Shown here: positions 1-6,634 of the stretch, piece after piece | Layout: every line of letters begins with the position of its first letter | Position numbering within the stretch: position 1 is the stretch's first letter | Source: an uncultured Spartobacteria bacterium | Lineage (GTDB): Bacteria > Verrucomicrobiota > Verrucomicrobiae > Chthoniobacterales > UBA6821 | Assembly (NCBI GenBank): GCA_903919105.1 | Contig: CAIXGT010000101.1 | Location: 1-9,329, forward strand | DNA length: 9,329 nucleotides | Direction: 5' to 3' | Program-made: the position numbers and the translations under genes | The notes under the pieces: generated by a model | What the model was told of the DNA's origin: nothing | What the model saw: only the letters and a program-made list of their open reading frames with translations | The model's database searches: none

Positions 1-10
1 AGGTTGCACG

Positions 11-283
11 ATGACGAACTACACCCGATCAACCTCCGTCCGCGTGACAATGCTGCTGGCGGGATGGTTTGTCGGCACAGGGGTGCCAACAGGTGAGAAA
101 GAAGTAACGACGATCGCGGCAAACCGACTGGATCTTCTCAAGGAGCCGCTCGACGCCACCTGGCTGACCCGCGTCCGTTCCTCCACGAACGCCGAGCCGA
201 TGCGTGGACGCAACAATGAGAGAGGACCCATCTCGCCCCAGGACTACGCCCGTCTCATCGCCCATCCGCAGTTTCTTGGCTAA
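11..283 (+). CDS. Small protein of unknown function, possibly 5'-partial
   Basis: I do not recognise this 90-residue reading frame. It looks coding because most codons end in G or C: about 20 of the first 27, compared with 20 of 31 in the competing frame 1, which stops at 91-93. The N-terminal part has several arginines and then a short hydrophobic patch (MLLAGWFVGTGVP, residues 14-26). This could be a weak signal or anchor segment but is short for either. The rest is polar, with a proline/arginine-rich middle and the ending DYARLIAHPQFLG. The ATG at 11 has AGG seven bases upstream, but the frame is also open to the window edge, so this could be the tail of a longer gene. It faces comM tail to tail across 90 bp. 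No function is proposed. Confidence 0.45.
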   Translation: MTNYTRSTSVRVTMLLAGWFVGTGVPTGEKEVTTIAANRLDLLKEPLDATWLTRVRSSTNAEPMRGRNNERGPISPQDYARLIAHPQFLG

Positions 284-316
284 GAATTGAATCCCGTCAG
301 CCGAGTCTCGTTTTTT

Positions 317-340
317 TTCAGAGGACTCCTTCGCTCTGAA
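317..340. other. 7-bp inverted repeat next to a T8 tract
   Basis: TTCAGAG (317-323) and CTCTGAA (334-340) form a perfect 7-bp stem around a 10-base loop. A run of eight T (311-318) overlaps its left edge. The element lies between two convergent genes, where a shared terminator would be expected. On the + strand, however, the T tract comes before the stem, and on the - strand the stem is followed by A, so neither strand has a standard hairpin plus U-tract. It may be a degenerate terminator or chance. Confidence 0.25.
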
Positions 341-373
341 GAGGTTCGTGAACACCGTCCGAATTTGCCGCTC

Positions 374-1915
374 CTAATGGAGCCTGCGATCAAGATTCCG
401 GTAGCTGAGCGCCTCCAGGAGATGATCTGAGGCGATGGAGTCACTCCCGGCCAGATCAGCGATAGTTCTAGCCACCTTAAGGATCCGGTCGTAAGCGCGT
501 GCGCTGAAGTTGAGATCCGTCATGGCGTTCTTGAGGAGTTCGTTGCCCCGGTCGTCGAGACGGCAATGCTCTTTGAGTTGAGCATGGGTCATCCTGGCAT
601 TGCAGGTCACCTTCCTCGCCTTCCGTGACTTAGCGAAGCGTTTTTGTTGGATGTCACGTGCTATGACAACCCTATCTCTGATTGTTGCAGAAGACTCAGC
701 GGGAGTATTATCCGAGAGATCTTTGTACTCTACTGCCGGAGCTTCCACGTGGAGATCAATTCGGTCGAGGAGGGGGCCGGAGATCTTCTGCCGGTAGCGT
801 TCAACCTGATTGCCAGAGCATCTGCACTCCCTTTTAGGGTCGCCGTAGTAGCCGCAGGGACAGGGATTCATGGCTGCGACGAGCATGAATTCACATGGAA
901 AACTCATTGTTCCACGAGCCCGTGTAATGACTACAGAGCCAGCTTCAAGGGGTTGTCTGAGCACCTCCAGAGTCGAGCGATGGAATTCCGGAAGCTCATC
1001 CAGGAAAAGTACTCCGTGATGGGCCAGGCTGACTTCCCCCGGAGTGATATTGCTTGTACCTCCGAGCAAGCCGATATCTGAGATCGTGTGATGGGGATCA
1101 CGGAAGGGGCGCTGACGGACAATGGCCTCACCCGGTGAGAGAAGGCCGCAGACAGAGTGAATCTTCGTCGTGTCGATGGACTCCTCAAGTGACATCGGAG
1201 GCATGATCGTGGGGATGCGCTTTGCAAGCATCGATTTGCCTGATCCGGGTGGGCCTAGAAGCAGCAGATTGTGCCCTCCGGCGACGGCTACCTCGATCGC
1301 GCGCTTCACCTGGTGCTGTCCCTTGACCTCGGAGAAATCGACCTCGAAGGAACAATCCTGCCGCCCAAGCTCTTGAACATCGCTGACGACCGGCGTGAGT
1401 TCCGAAGCTTTACTCAGAAACTCGTAAGCCTCGCGCAGGTTTTTCACTCCATAGACTTCGATCCCCTGAACGACTGAAGCTTCCCTCACATTGGCAAGGG
1501 GAAGGATCACCGCTTTACGACCTCGGGCACGAGCTTCCAGCGTTAGAGGCAGGGCTCCCTTAATAGGGCGTACTTCACCGGTCAGGGCCAGCTCTCCGGC
1601 GACGGAGCAGCGGGAGAGTCTGGGCAGATCCTCCTCACGGTCCGTGGCTATCATGCCGATGGCGATCGGCAGGTCAAAGCTCGGACCCTGCTTTTTGATG
1701 TCAGCCGGCGCGAGATTTACTGTCGTGCGTTTACGCGGCCATCGATAACCGCTGTTCGAAAGCGCCGCGATCACCCGGTCCTTACTTTCCTTCACAGCGG
1801 TGTCGGGAAGACCCACCACAATGATCGAGGGCTCGCCTGGACCCGTGTTGACTTCGATTTCGATTTCAGTTGCGTCGATGCCGACCACGGCTGCGGAAAA
1901 TACACGGGTGATCAT
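374..1915 (-). CDS. comM: ComM/YifB family magnesium chelatase-like AAA+ ATPase
   Basis: This 513-residue protein has the normal length and full domain order of the ComM/YifB family. The N-terminal ChlI-like domain (about residues 20-140) contains [16 protein letters not shown] and [19 protein letters not shown]. The AAA+ core has Walker A GPPGSGKS (221-228), [10 protein letters not shown] (271-280), Walker B VLFLDE (302-307) and LLDRID (382-387). A cysteine cluster (C352, C354, C364, C366) inside the core resembles a metal-binding knuckle typical of the family. The C-terminal Mg-chelatase helical domain ends with [18 protein letters not shown]. ComM is known as a hexameric branch-migration helicase that helps integrate incoming single-stranded DNA during natural transformation. 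It is also widespread in bacteria not known to be competent. The start at 1915 is the only sensible one given the conserved N-terminus, and no Shine-Dalgarno precedes it. It diverges from the sigma gene across 136 bp. Confidence 0.95.
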   Translation of the reverse strand: MITRVFSAAVVGIDATEIEIEVNTGPGEPSIIVVGLPDTAVKESKDRVIAALSNSGYRWPRKRTTVNLAPADIKKQGPSFDLPIAIGMIATDREEDLPRLSRCSVAGELALTGEVRPIKGALPLTLEARARGRKAVILPLANVREASVVQGIEVYGVKNLREAYEFLSKASELTPVVSDVQELGRQDCSFEVDFSEVKGQHQVKRAIEVAVAGGHNLLLLGPPGSGKSMLAKRIPTIMPPMSLEESIDTTKIHSVCGLLSPGEAIVRQRPFRDPHHTISDIGLLGGTSNITPGEVSLAHHGVLFLDELPEFHRSTLEVLRQPLEAGSVVITRARGTMSFPCEFMLVAAMNPCPCGYYGDPKRECRCSGNQVERYRQKISGPLLDRIDLHVEAPAVEYKDLSDNTPAESSATIRDRVVIARDIQQKRFAKSRKARKVTCNARMTHAQLKEHCRLDDRGNELLKNAMTDLNFSARAYDRILKVARTIADLAGSDSIASDHLLEALSYRNLDRRLH

Positions 1916-1954
1916 GATGGACTTAAGAGGAACCCATCACACATCGAGGGCACC

Positions 1955-1982
1955 TTGTAAATATGGAGATGCGATTTATGAA
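1955..1982 (+). promoter_or_regulatory. Possible sigma-70-type promoter for the sigma factor gene
   Basis: TTGTAA (1955-1960) and TATGAA (1977-1982) are separated by 16 bases and each matches four of six consensus positions. Transcription would start near 1989 and leave a leader of about 60 bases. This conflicts with the leader ORF starting at 1978, which such a transcript would not contain, so at most one of the two calls can hold for a single transcript. The match is weak and other promoters in the 136-bp gap are possible. Confidence 0.25.
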
Positions 1983-2055
1983 AAGATTTCGAACGCACGT
2001 GCCAAAGGGTTTGTCAAATAAGCAAAAGGAAACACCCAAACAAAACACATCATGA
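1978..2055 (+). CDS. Possible 25-codon leader ORF coupled to the sigma factor
   Basis: An ATG at 1978 opens a 25-residue frame that ends in TGA at 2053-2055. The stop overlaps the sigma-factor ATG (2052-2054) as ATGA, the classic arrangement for translational coupling. GGAGA (1965-1969) lies eight bases upstream, a well-placed Shine-Dalgarno, while the sigma ATG itself has none at a usable distance (AAGGA at 2026-2030 is 21 bases away). The peptide is very basic and polar: it begins MKRFRTHVPKG, is rich in K, Q, N and T, and has no hydrophobic segment. Interpretation: it could be a leader peptide controlling sigma synthesis, a tiny gene of its own, or chance. I do not recognise the peptide. 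Confidence 0.35.
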   Translation: MKRFRTHVPKGLSNKQKETPKQNTS

Positions 2056-2909
2056 ACTACGAAGACTCAGATTCTGGATTCCAACTCTACCTGCGCCAGA
2101 TCGCCCAGTACCCGCTGCTGACGCCTGCACAGGAAATCACTCTTGCTGCAAAGATCAAGAAAGGAGACAAGGCAGCTACTGATGAAATGATCAGAGGCAA
2201 CCTCCGCCTCGTGGTGAAGATCGCCCGTGACTATGCCAATCTGGGACTTCCCCTCCTCGACCTTATCTCAGAGGGAAACATCGGTCTCATGAAGGCTGTC
2301 GAGCGTTTCGATCCCGCGAAGGGAGGTAAGCTCTCCACCTATGGATCTTGGTGGATCAAGCAGTCGATCAAGCGGGCCCTTGCAAATCAGGGCAAAACGA
2401 TCCGCCTGCCGGTCCATCTGGTAGACAAGATCGCTAAGATCCGTCGTGTCGGTGCCGGACTCAGTGATGAGCTTGGCCGTGAGGCTACCGACGAGGAAAT
2501 TGCCGAGGAGGTAGGCATGGATGCCGGCAAGGTAACCTTGCTTAAGCAGGCCGCTATCCGACCTGCGTCGCTAGACGCACCACTCGGTGATGAAGACTCC
2601 ACTGAGTTCGGCGAGATGGTCGGAGATGTGGCTGCAGTCGATCCCTTCGAGAACCTGAGCGACAAGAACATGCAATTGGAGGTCGTGGATCTGCTTGGGC
2701 AACTCGATGAACGCGAGCACAGGATCATAGCAGCCCGGTTCGGTCTCGACGGAAACGATCCGATCACACTGGAGGAAGTGGGTGTGAAGTTTGGGGTCAC
2801 CCGTGAACGGATCCGCCAGCTACAGAACATTGCCCTGAGCAAAATGCGTAAAGCCTTGGCAAAGCGTGAACGTGCTAATCCGGAGAACTACCTGGCCCAC
2901 GCCGCCTAA
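2052..2909 (+). CDS. rpoD: RpoD/SigA-type sigma-70 RNA polymerase sigma factor
   Basis: This 285-residue sigma factor recruits RNA polymerase core to promoters. Region 1.2 is at residues 9-36 (FQLYLRQIAQYPLLTPAQE). Region 2 runs from about 41 to 118 and includes NLRLVVKIARDYANLGLPLLDLI in its first half, EGNIGLMKAVERFDP, and the -10 recognition and melting segment STYGSWWIKQSIKRAL (95-110), followed by KTIRLPVH. Region 3 is about 120-195. Region 4 is about 208-272, with the helix-turn-helix VTRERIRQLQ (249-258). It lacks region 1.1 and the long non-conserved insert of proteobacterial RpoD. Its length is closer to the roughly 290-residue primary sigma of Bacteroidota. The IRLPVH motif and the absence of an RpoH box argue against a heat-shock factor. 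It is probably the primary or a close group-2 sigma. No Shine-Dalgarno lies at usable distance from the ATG. Confidence 0.93.
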   Translation: MNYEDSDSGFQLYLRQIAQYPLLTPAQEITLAAKIKKGDKAATDEMIRGNLRLVVKIARDYANLGLPLLDLISEGNIGLMKAVERFDPAKGGKLSTYGSWWIKQSIKRALANQGKTIRLPVHLVDKIAKIRRVGAGLSDELGREATDEEIAEEVGMDAGKVTLLKQAAIRPASLDAPLGDEDSTEFGEMVGDVAAVDPFENLSDKNMQLEVVDLLGQLDEREHRIIAARFGLDGNDPITLEEVGVKFGVTRERIRQLQNIALSKMRKALAKRERANPENYLAHAA

Positions 2910-2922
2910 CCGATAACGCTCT

Positions 2923-2931
2923 GGGGGGGGG
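2923..2931. repeat. G9 homopolymer in the 25-bp convergent gap
   Basis: Nine consecutive G residues fill about a third of the short gap between the ends of the sigma gene and recD2. The tract is non-coding in both directions. Homopolymers of this length are prone to slippage and to sequencing error, so the exact count should be treated with caution. Confidence 0.9.
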
Positions 2932-2934
2932 CGA

Positions 2935-5154
2935 TCAGTTTCCCGCCAAACGATGAAGCAGCCCGCCATGACGATGGCGGGTTGACTCGTTTCGGACAGC
3001 CATACCGAGCGCTTTTTTCTGGCCCACCAACACGACCATCTTTTTTCCACGGGTCACACCGGTGTAGAGTAGGTTTCTCTGGAGCAAGAGGTACTGCTGC
3101 ATGGCTAGTGGAATCACGACCACCGGGAATTCGGAACCCTGGCTCTTGTGGATGGTGATGGCATAAGCCAGCTCCAGCTCGTCGAGCTCATTGAACTCGT
3201 AGATCACCTCGCGCGTTCCAAAGCGGACCAGCACCAGCTTCTCTTCCCTATCCATGGAGCGGATGCGGCCGATGTCGCCGTTGAAGACCTCCTTATCGTA
3301 GTTGTTAGAGGTCTGGATAACCTTGTCGCCTACCCGGAAGAGATTGCCGTAGGCCTGGTAATCATCCCGGTACTCACTTTTAGGATTCAGTGCGGCTTGG
3401 AGGCGCAGGTTCAGTTCCTTGATACCGAGGCTACCGCGGTGCATCGGGCTGAGGATCTGAATTCCCTCGATCGGATCGACTCCGAGATGTTTGGGTAATC
3501 GATCGCGGACCATCGAGACCAGAGTTGCAGCGCATTCCTCGGGATCCTCGCGCTCGATGAAGACAAAGTCGGAATCCTTCGGCGCCTCGATGATATCGGG
3601 AATCTCCCCGCGGTTAATGGAATGTGCTCCGCTGATGATGCGACTGTCACCGGCCTGACGGAAGATCTCCTTGAGGTGAACTACCGGGATCATTCCGCTG
3701 CGGATGATGTCTCCCAGGACTAGTCCCGGACCGACACTGGGTAGCTGGTCGGCATCGCCCACCAGGATAAGACGGGCCTTGCGAGGGAGGGCGTCCAGAA
3801 GTCGGCTCATGAGAGGAACATCCACCATGGAGACCTCGTCGATGACGACAACATCGCCTTCCAGGGGGTTGGAGGCATTTCGCTGGAAGCCGCCTCGTGC
3901 CGGCTGAAACTCTAGGAGTCGGTGGAGCGTTGAGGCTTCCAGCCCCGTGGCCTCCGCCATCCGTTGTGCGGCGCGACCTGTGGGGGCTGCCAGGATGCAC
4001 TTGAGCTTCTTGGCGGTGAGGATCTTCAGGAGTGACTGCACCAGAGTTGTCTTGCCGACGCCCGGTCCCCCGGTGATCACAACGGCGCGGCTGCGCAGTG
4101 CGATCTTAAGCGCCTCGTGCTGGCTAGGGGAGAGTTTGCGTCCTGTTTTTTCCTCGACCCAGGGGATCGCCTTCTCCACATCGATCGGCGGTTCAGGTTC
4201 CTTGGCCGCAGAGAGGCGTCTGAGCTGTCTGGCAATCCTCTCCTCGGCATCACGTAGCAGGGGCATGAAGATCATCTCTTCCCCCTCGATCTTCTCGGAG
4301 ATGATCCGTTCGTCCTTGAGTTGTCGTTCGAAGGCCTGCGCGACAATCTCTTCCTCGACTTCCAGAAGCCGGATGGCGCCATCCAGCAGTTCACGGCGGG
4401 GTAGGGCGCAGTGCCCCTCGGTCGTGGCCTGATCGAGAAGATGCTCCAGAGCTGCGCGTGCTCGGAGCAGCGAGTCTGCCTGCAGGCCAAGCTTCTCGGC
4501 GACACTGTCTGCTGAATGGAAACCGATCCCGTGAATGTCACGCGCTAATCTGTAGGGGTCGGCCCTGATTAGTTCTATCGCCTCCACCCCGTAGGATTTG
4601 TAGATCCGGACGGCGCGATTCGTCCCGAGTCCGTGGGCATGGAGAAAGAGCATGATGTCCCGCACCACTTTCTGCTCTGCCCAGGCATCCTTGATCCGCT
4701 GGCGGCGTTCCCGTCCGATTCCCTCCACTTCTTGGAGACGCTTCGACTGGTTCTCGATGATGTCGAAGACTTTGTCCCCGAATTTCTTTACGAGCTTGGT
4801 GGCATAGACCGGACCGATTCCCTTAATCATCCCGCTGCCGAGGTATTTTTCAATGCCTTCGAGCGATGTTGGCGGCTGGGTCTTCAAGGTATGAGCCTTC
4901 AGCTGGATGCCGTGATCGCGGTCCTTCTCCCAGGTACCTTGGGCTGTGATCCATTCTCCGGGCGCCACGGAGGGTAGGGAACCGAGGACGGCAACCGGTT
5001 CCTTGCGACCCTGCACCTTCACTTTGAGGATGCAGAAACCGGTCTCCTCGTTGTGGAAGGTGACGCGCTCTACCAGGCCACTCAGAGCGTCGTCGGGACC
5101 GCCTGGTACCGGTTCATTGTCCGGCTTCTTGCGGAAGGGAGTGCGACGGTTCAT
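2935..5154 (-). CDS. recD2: RecD2-type ATP-dependent 5'-3' DNA helicase
   Basis: With the start at 5154 the protein has 739 residues, normal for RecD2, the stand-alone RecD-like superfamily 1B helicase of bacteria without RecBC partners. In order: an OB-like N-terminal domain (LSGLVERVTFHNEETGF, about 24-40); helix-hairpin-helix repeats (GIGPVYATKLVKKFG, 112-126; VEGIGRERRQRI; IHGIGFHSADSVAEKLG); Walker A GGPGVGKT (362-369); Walker B VVVIDE (435-440); motif III GDADQLPSVGPG (466-477); EIFRQ (496-500); and a UvrD-C-like domain with AITIHKSQGSEFP and NLLYTGVTRGKK. Family members unwind DNA 5' to 3' and act in DNA repair and replication stress. An upstream in-frame ATG at 5220 would add 22 residues (Ser/Pro/Lys-rich), but that extension overlaps the divergent gene's start and looks non-conserved, so I prefer 5154. 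AAGAAG lies upstream as a weak ribosome-binding site. The RecB and RecC partners are not seen here. Confidence 0.95.
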   Translation of the reverse strand: MNRRTPFRKKPDNEPVPGGPDDALSGLVERVTFHNEETGFCILKVKVQGRKEPVAVLGSLPSVAPGEWITAQGTWEKDRDHGIQLKAHTLKTQPPTSLEGIEKYLGSGMIKGIGPVYATKLVKKFGDKVFDIIENQSKRLQEVEGIGRERRQRIKDAWAEQKVVRDIMLFLHAHGLGTNRAVRIYKSYGVEAIELIRADPYRLARDIHGIGFHSADSVAEKLGLQADSLLRARAALEHLLDQATTEGHCALPRRELLDGAIRLLEVEEEIVAQAFERQLKDERIISEKIEGEEMIFMPLLRDAEERIARQLRRLSAAKEPEPPIDVEKAIPWVEEKTGRKLSPSQHEALKIALRSRAVVITGGPGVGKTTLVQSLLKILTAKKLKCILAAPTGRAAQRMAEATGLEASTLHRLLEFQPARGGFQRNASNPLEGDVVVIDEVSMVDVPLMSRLLDALPRKARLILVGDADQLPSVGPGLVLGDIIRSGMIPVVHLKEIFRQAGDSRIISGAHSINRGEIPDIIEAPKDSDFVFIEREDPEECAATLVSMVRDRLPKHLGVDPIEGIQILSPMHRGSLGIKELNLRLQAALNPKSEYRDDYQAYGNLFRVGDKVIQTSNNYDKEVFNGDIGRIRSMDREEKLVLVRFGTREVIYEFNELDELELAYAITIHKSQGSEFPVVVIPLAMQQYLLLQRNLLYTGVTRGKKMVVLVGQKKALGMAVRNESTRHRHGGLLHRLAGN
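2962..2981 (+). terminator. GC-rich hairpin, possible terminator of the sigma gene
   Basis: CCCGCCAT (2962-2969) and ATGGCGGG (2974-2981) form a perfect 8-bp stem around a GACG loop, 53 bases after the sigma stop. The following bases, TTGACTCGTTT, are only moderately T-rich, so this is not a textbook intrinsic terminator. The hairpin also encodes residues near the C-terminus of RecD2 on the other strand, so it could not end the recD2 transcript without removing the last codons. Confidence 0.3.
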
Positions 5155-5201
5155 CGAATCTTCTTGAAGGGCTGGAGATTTGGGGGATTTTGGCAACGCT
5201 G

Positions 5202-5822
5202 ATGATGAATATGAAACCAACGCTCCTGATCTTCCTTATTCTTCTTCCAGCCTTGTGCTGCATTCAAGCAGTCGATTGCCAGGTTGTCGAAAACGGATAC
5301 GGCATCGTCCGAGGGCCCGGTTATGCCTTCACGCTCAAGGCCCCCTCGGGATGGGTGATCGACGCCGCAAGCGGTGTGGAGCAGGGACTTCCTGCCGTTT
5401 TCTATCCTAAGGGCGGTACCTGGTCCGAGAGTCCTGCCGTGGCTTATGCCCGGGCCCGTCCTAAGACCAAAGCTGTCTCGACCATCGAGGGGACAGTACA
5501 GGCTGCGGTCGAAGCCCTGCGCGCCCAAGGAAATCCTGACTACAGCGCCAAATTCCTAAAGACCATCAAGACCAATGATGGGAAGGAGGGAATGGTCTAC
5601 CGCTGTCGTGGTTCCAAGACGGGGGACATCGAGGCTACGGCTTACTTCATGGAGAAGAGGACGATTGATTTCGTGACCCTGAGTTGCCGTTCGGAAAAGA
5701 TCTTTGACGCGTCGTTTCCTGCTTTCGAGCGACTTGTCGCCTCCTACGCCTTCCAATCCGAGAAAATTCCCGTCGATCCCAACAAGAAGGGCTTCTTCCA
5801 GGAAGGAACTCCCAAGGATTAA
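5202..5822 (+). CDS. Exported PsbP/DcrB-like protein of unknown function
   Basis: This is a secreted protein of about 206 residues. The N-terminus MMNMKPTLLIFLILLPALCC is a typical Sec signal peptide, with likely cleavage after CIQA. The preceding cysteines do not sit in a good lipobox (PALC), so a lipoprotein is unlikely. The mature part has the pattern of the PsbP/DUF1795 (DcrB-like) fold: an early strand with YAFTLKAPSGWVID, then GLPAVFYPKGGTW, and a final IFDASFPAFERLVASYAF strand-helix-strand. The role of this fold in such bacteria is not settled; I assign it by pattern only. ATGs at 5202, 5205 and 5211 and a TTG at 5190 are all possible starts. The signal peptide works with any of the ATGs, and GGGGGA at 5182-5187 is too far from 5202 to decide. 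It diverges from recD2 with 47 bp between the chosen starts. Confidence 0.75.
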   Translation: MMNMKPTLLIFLILLPALCCIQAVDCQVVENGYGIVRGPGYAFTLKAPSGWVIDAASGVEQGLPAVFYPKGGTWSESPAVAYARARPKTKAVSTIEGTVQAAVEALRAQGNPDYSAKFLKTIKTNDGKEGMVYRCRGSKTGDIEATAYFMEKRTIDFVTLSCRSEKIFDASFPAFERLVASYAFQSEKIPVDPNKKGFFQEGTPKD

Positions 5823-6021
5823 GCTCTGGATAAGTGAGTCAAGAAGAGCATCTCCCGCAACTGTAACGGATGCATAGCAACGGCCGGGCAAGCCAACACA
5901 AAAGGTGATATAGCAATAGAAAATGTGCGAATCAGTAGGAAGAGTCTTAGCGGGTTTTTCTTATCCTTGTGCCTCTTGTGCATCATGTGGCCAAGACTCA
6001 CCTTAAACTGCTCTGAAAGGA
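5823..6021. other. 199-bp convergent intergenic region
   Basis: No convincing gene was found in this gap between two converging genes. It holds an AT-rich middle, a T5 tract without a good hairpin (5954-5958), and the repeat-like segment described separately. GAGTCTT (5942-5948) and AAGACTC (5993-5999) form a 7-bp inverted repeat that brackets this segment at a distance of 44 bases. Confidence 0.6.
5951..5991. repeat. Decayed CTTTGTG-type intergenic repeat
   Basis: The segment reads as successive units ending in TTGTG or ATGTG: TATCCTTGTG, CCTCTTGTG and CATCATGTGG, after a GGGTTTTTC lead-in. From memory, this resembles the TTTTTCTTTGTGTCCTTTGTGCC-like repeats scattered between genes in many environmental bacteria, which translate on the other strand as His/Lys-rich strings. 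The inverted repeat GAGTCTT/AAGACTC flanks it. The link to that repeat family is inference. Confidence 0.4.
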
Positions 6022-6567
6022 TCAGAGTACAAACTCACGCCACTCCTGTGGGCGGTGGAAGTCCCGGATGGTGAGGGGTGACGTGCTGGAAATGATGGGA
6101 GCCCGACCTTCTGCGGCATCATAACGACAGCAACTTATACGGATCCGGTCGCGGGGAGAGCCGCTGAGAGGAATGGAAAAACGAGCCGTCCATCCGGTCG
6201 CTGTTAGCTCTGCCTTCGCCTCAAAGTTTGTCTCCGTGAAGAAGTCCTCGATCTTTTTTTCCCCGGAGCGTACCGCAGCCACGCCTGAAAGATCGGGATA
6301 TTCAAGAGCCAGCGTGAATCCGTTCGGTGAGAGTTGATATTCCCAGTACGATTCCTCTCCGATTTTCTGAATGAAGAGCTCCGCCACATCCCCGTATTCC
6401 CAGAGCCGTTGTCCGTGTGAGGTCGCGCTGCTGATCACCTCCTTACTGGGAAGATCTGCCCAGAGGTGGAGATTTCCATCCGCCCACGATATTGTTGCCG
6501 TCCCTGGAAGAAATCCCACTTCGGGTTCCGTCAGCCATGATTGGATAAGTGATAGTGACAACGACAT
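6022..6567 (-). CDS. CBM9/DOMON-like beta-sandwich protein
   Basis: This 181-residue protein has the layout of the family 9-like carbohydrate-binding / DOMON-like beta sandwich. A strand LHLWADLPSK (33-42) is followed by the hallmark LWEYGDVAELFIQ (55-67), YWEYQLSPNGFTLALEY (74-90), ATGWTARFSIPL (123-134) and a C-terminal SCCRYD...FHRPQEWREFVL. In known members the first aspartate/glutamate pair after the tryptophan belongs to the core, and the domain binds sugars or haem, or its ligand is unknown. Here it stands alone: no signal peptide and no attached enzyme domain are visible, so a cytoplasmic or accessory role is likely and the ligand cannot be stated. No Shine-Dalgarno precedes the ATG at 6567. 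An earlier ATG 13 bases upstream is out of frame. It diverges from the hydrolase gene across 67 bp. Confidence 0.7.
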   Translation of the reverse strand: MSLSLSLIQSWLTEPEVGFLPGTATISWADGNLHLWADLPSKEVISSATSHGQRLWEYGDVAELFIQKIGEESYWEYQLSPNGFTLALEYPDLSGVAAVRSGEKKIEDFFTETNFEAKAELTATGWTARFSIPLSGSPRDRIRISCCRYDAAEGRAPIISSTSPLTIRDFHRPQEWREFVL

Positions 6568-6634
6568 GAGGGCTTTTCATAGTTCTCTCTTCTTGAGTTC
6601 CTGAATTCCACATTTATTCCTCAATCCACTCCTC

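Noticed and set aside
29..355. A 108-residue frame on the - strand opposite the first small gene
   Set aside because: It is antisense to a frame with better codon bias, shows no recognisable domain, and crosses the T8/hairpin region.
2012..2017. A perfect TTGACA on the - strand upstream of comM
   Set aside because: No acceptable -10 element lies 15-19 bases downstream (the 17-base position reads GTTCGA). The nearest AT-rich hexamer is about 31 bases away.
1978..2055. Resemblance of the leader ORF start (MKRFR) to part of ribosomal protein bS21, which precedes rpoD in the E. coli macromolecular synthesis operon
   Set aside because: Only about five residues are alike and the rest of the peptide does not follow bS21.
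5823..5849. GCTCT/AGAGC hairpin after the exported-protein gene as a terminator
   Set aside because: The stem is only 5 bp with a 17-base loop and no T tract follows.
5819..6001. A 60-residue frame on the - strand with a hydrophobic stretch, GTG start, just downstream of the CBM9-like gene
   Set aside because: It begins within the repeat-like segment, has no Shine-Dalgarno, and its His/Lys-rich start (HKRHKDKK) is what such repeats give when translated. It also overlaps the stop of the exported-protein gene.
6593..6621. TTGAGT with a T-rich hexamer as a promoter for the hydrolase gene
   Set aside because: The -10 position is poor at every allowed spacing, so I could not support a promoter here.
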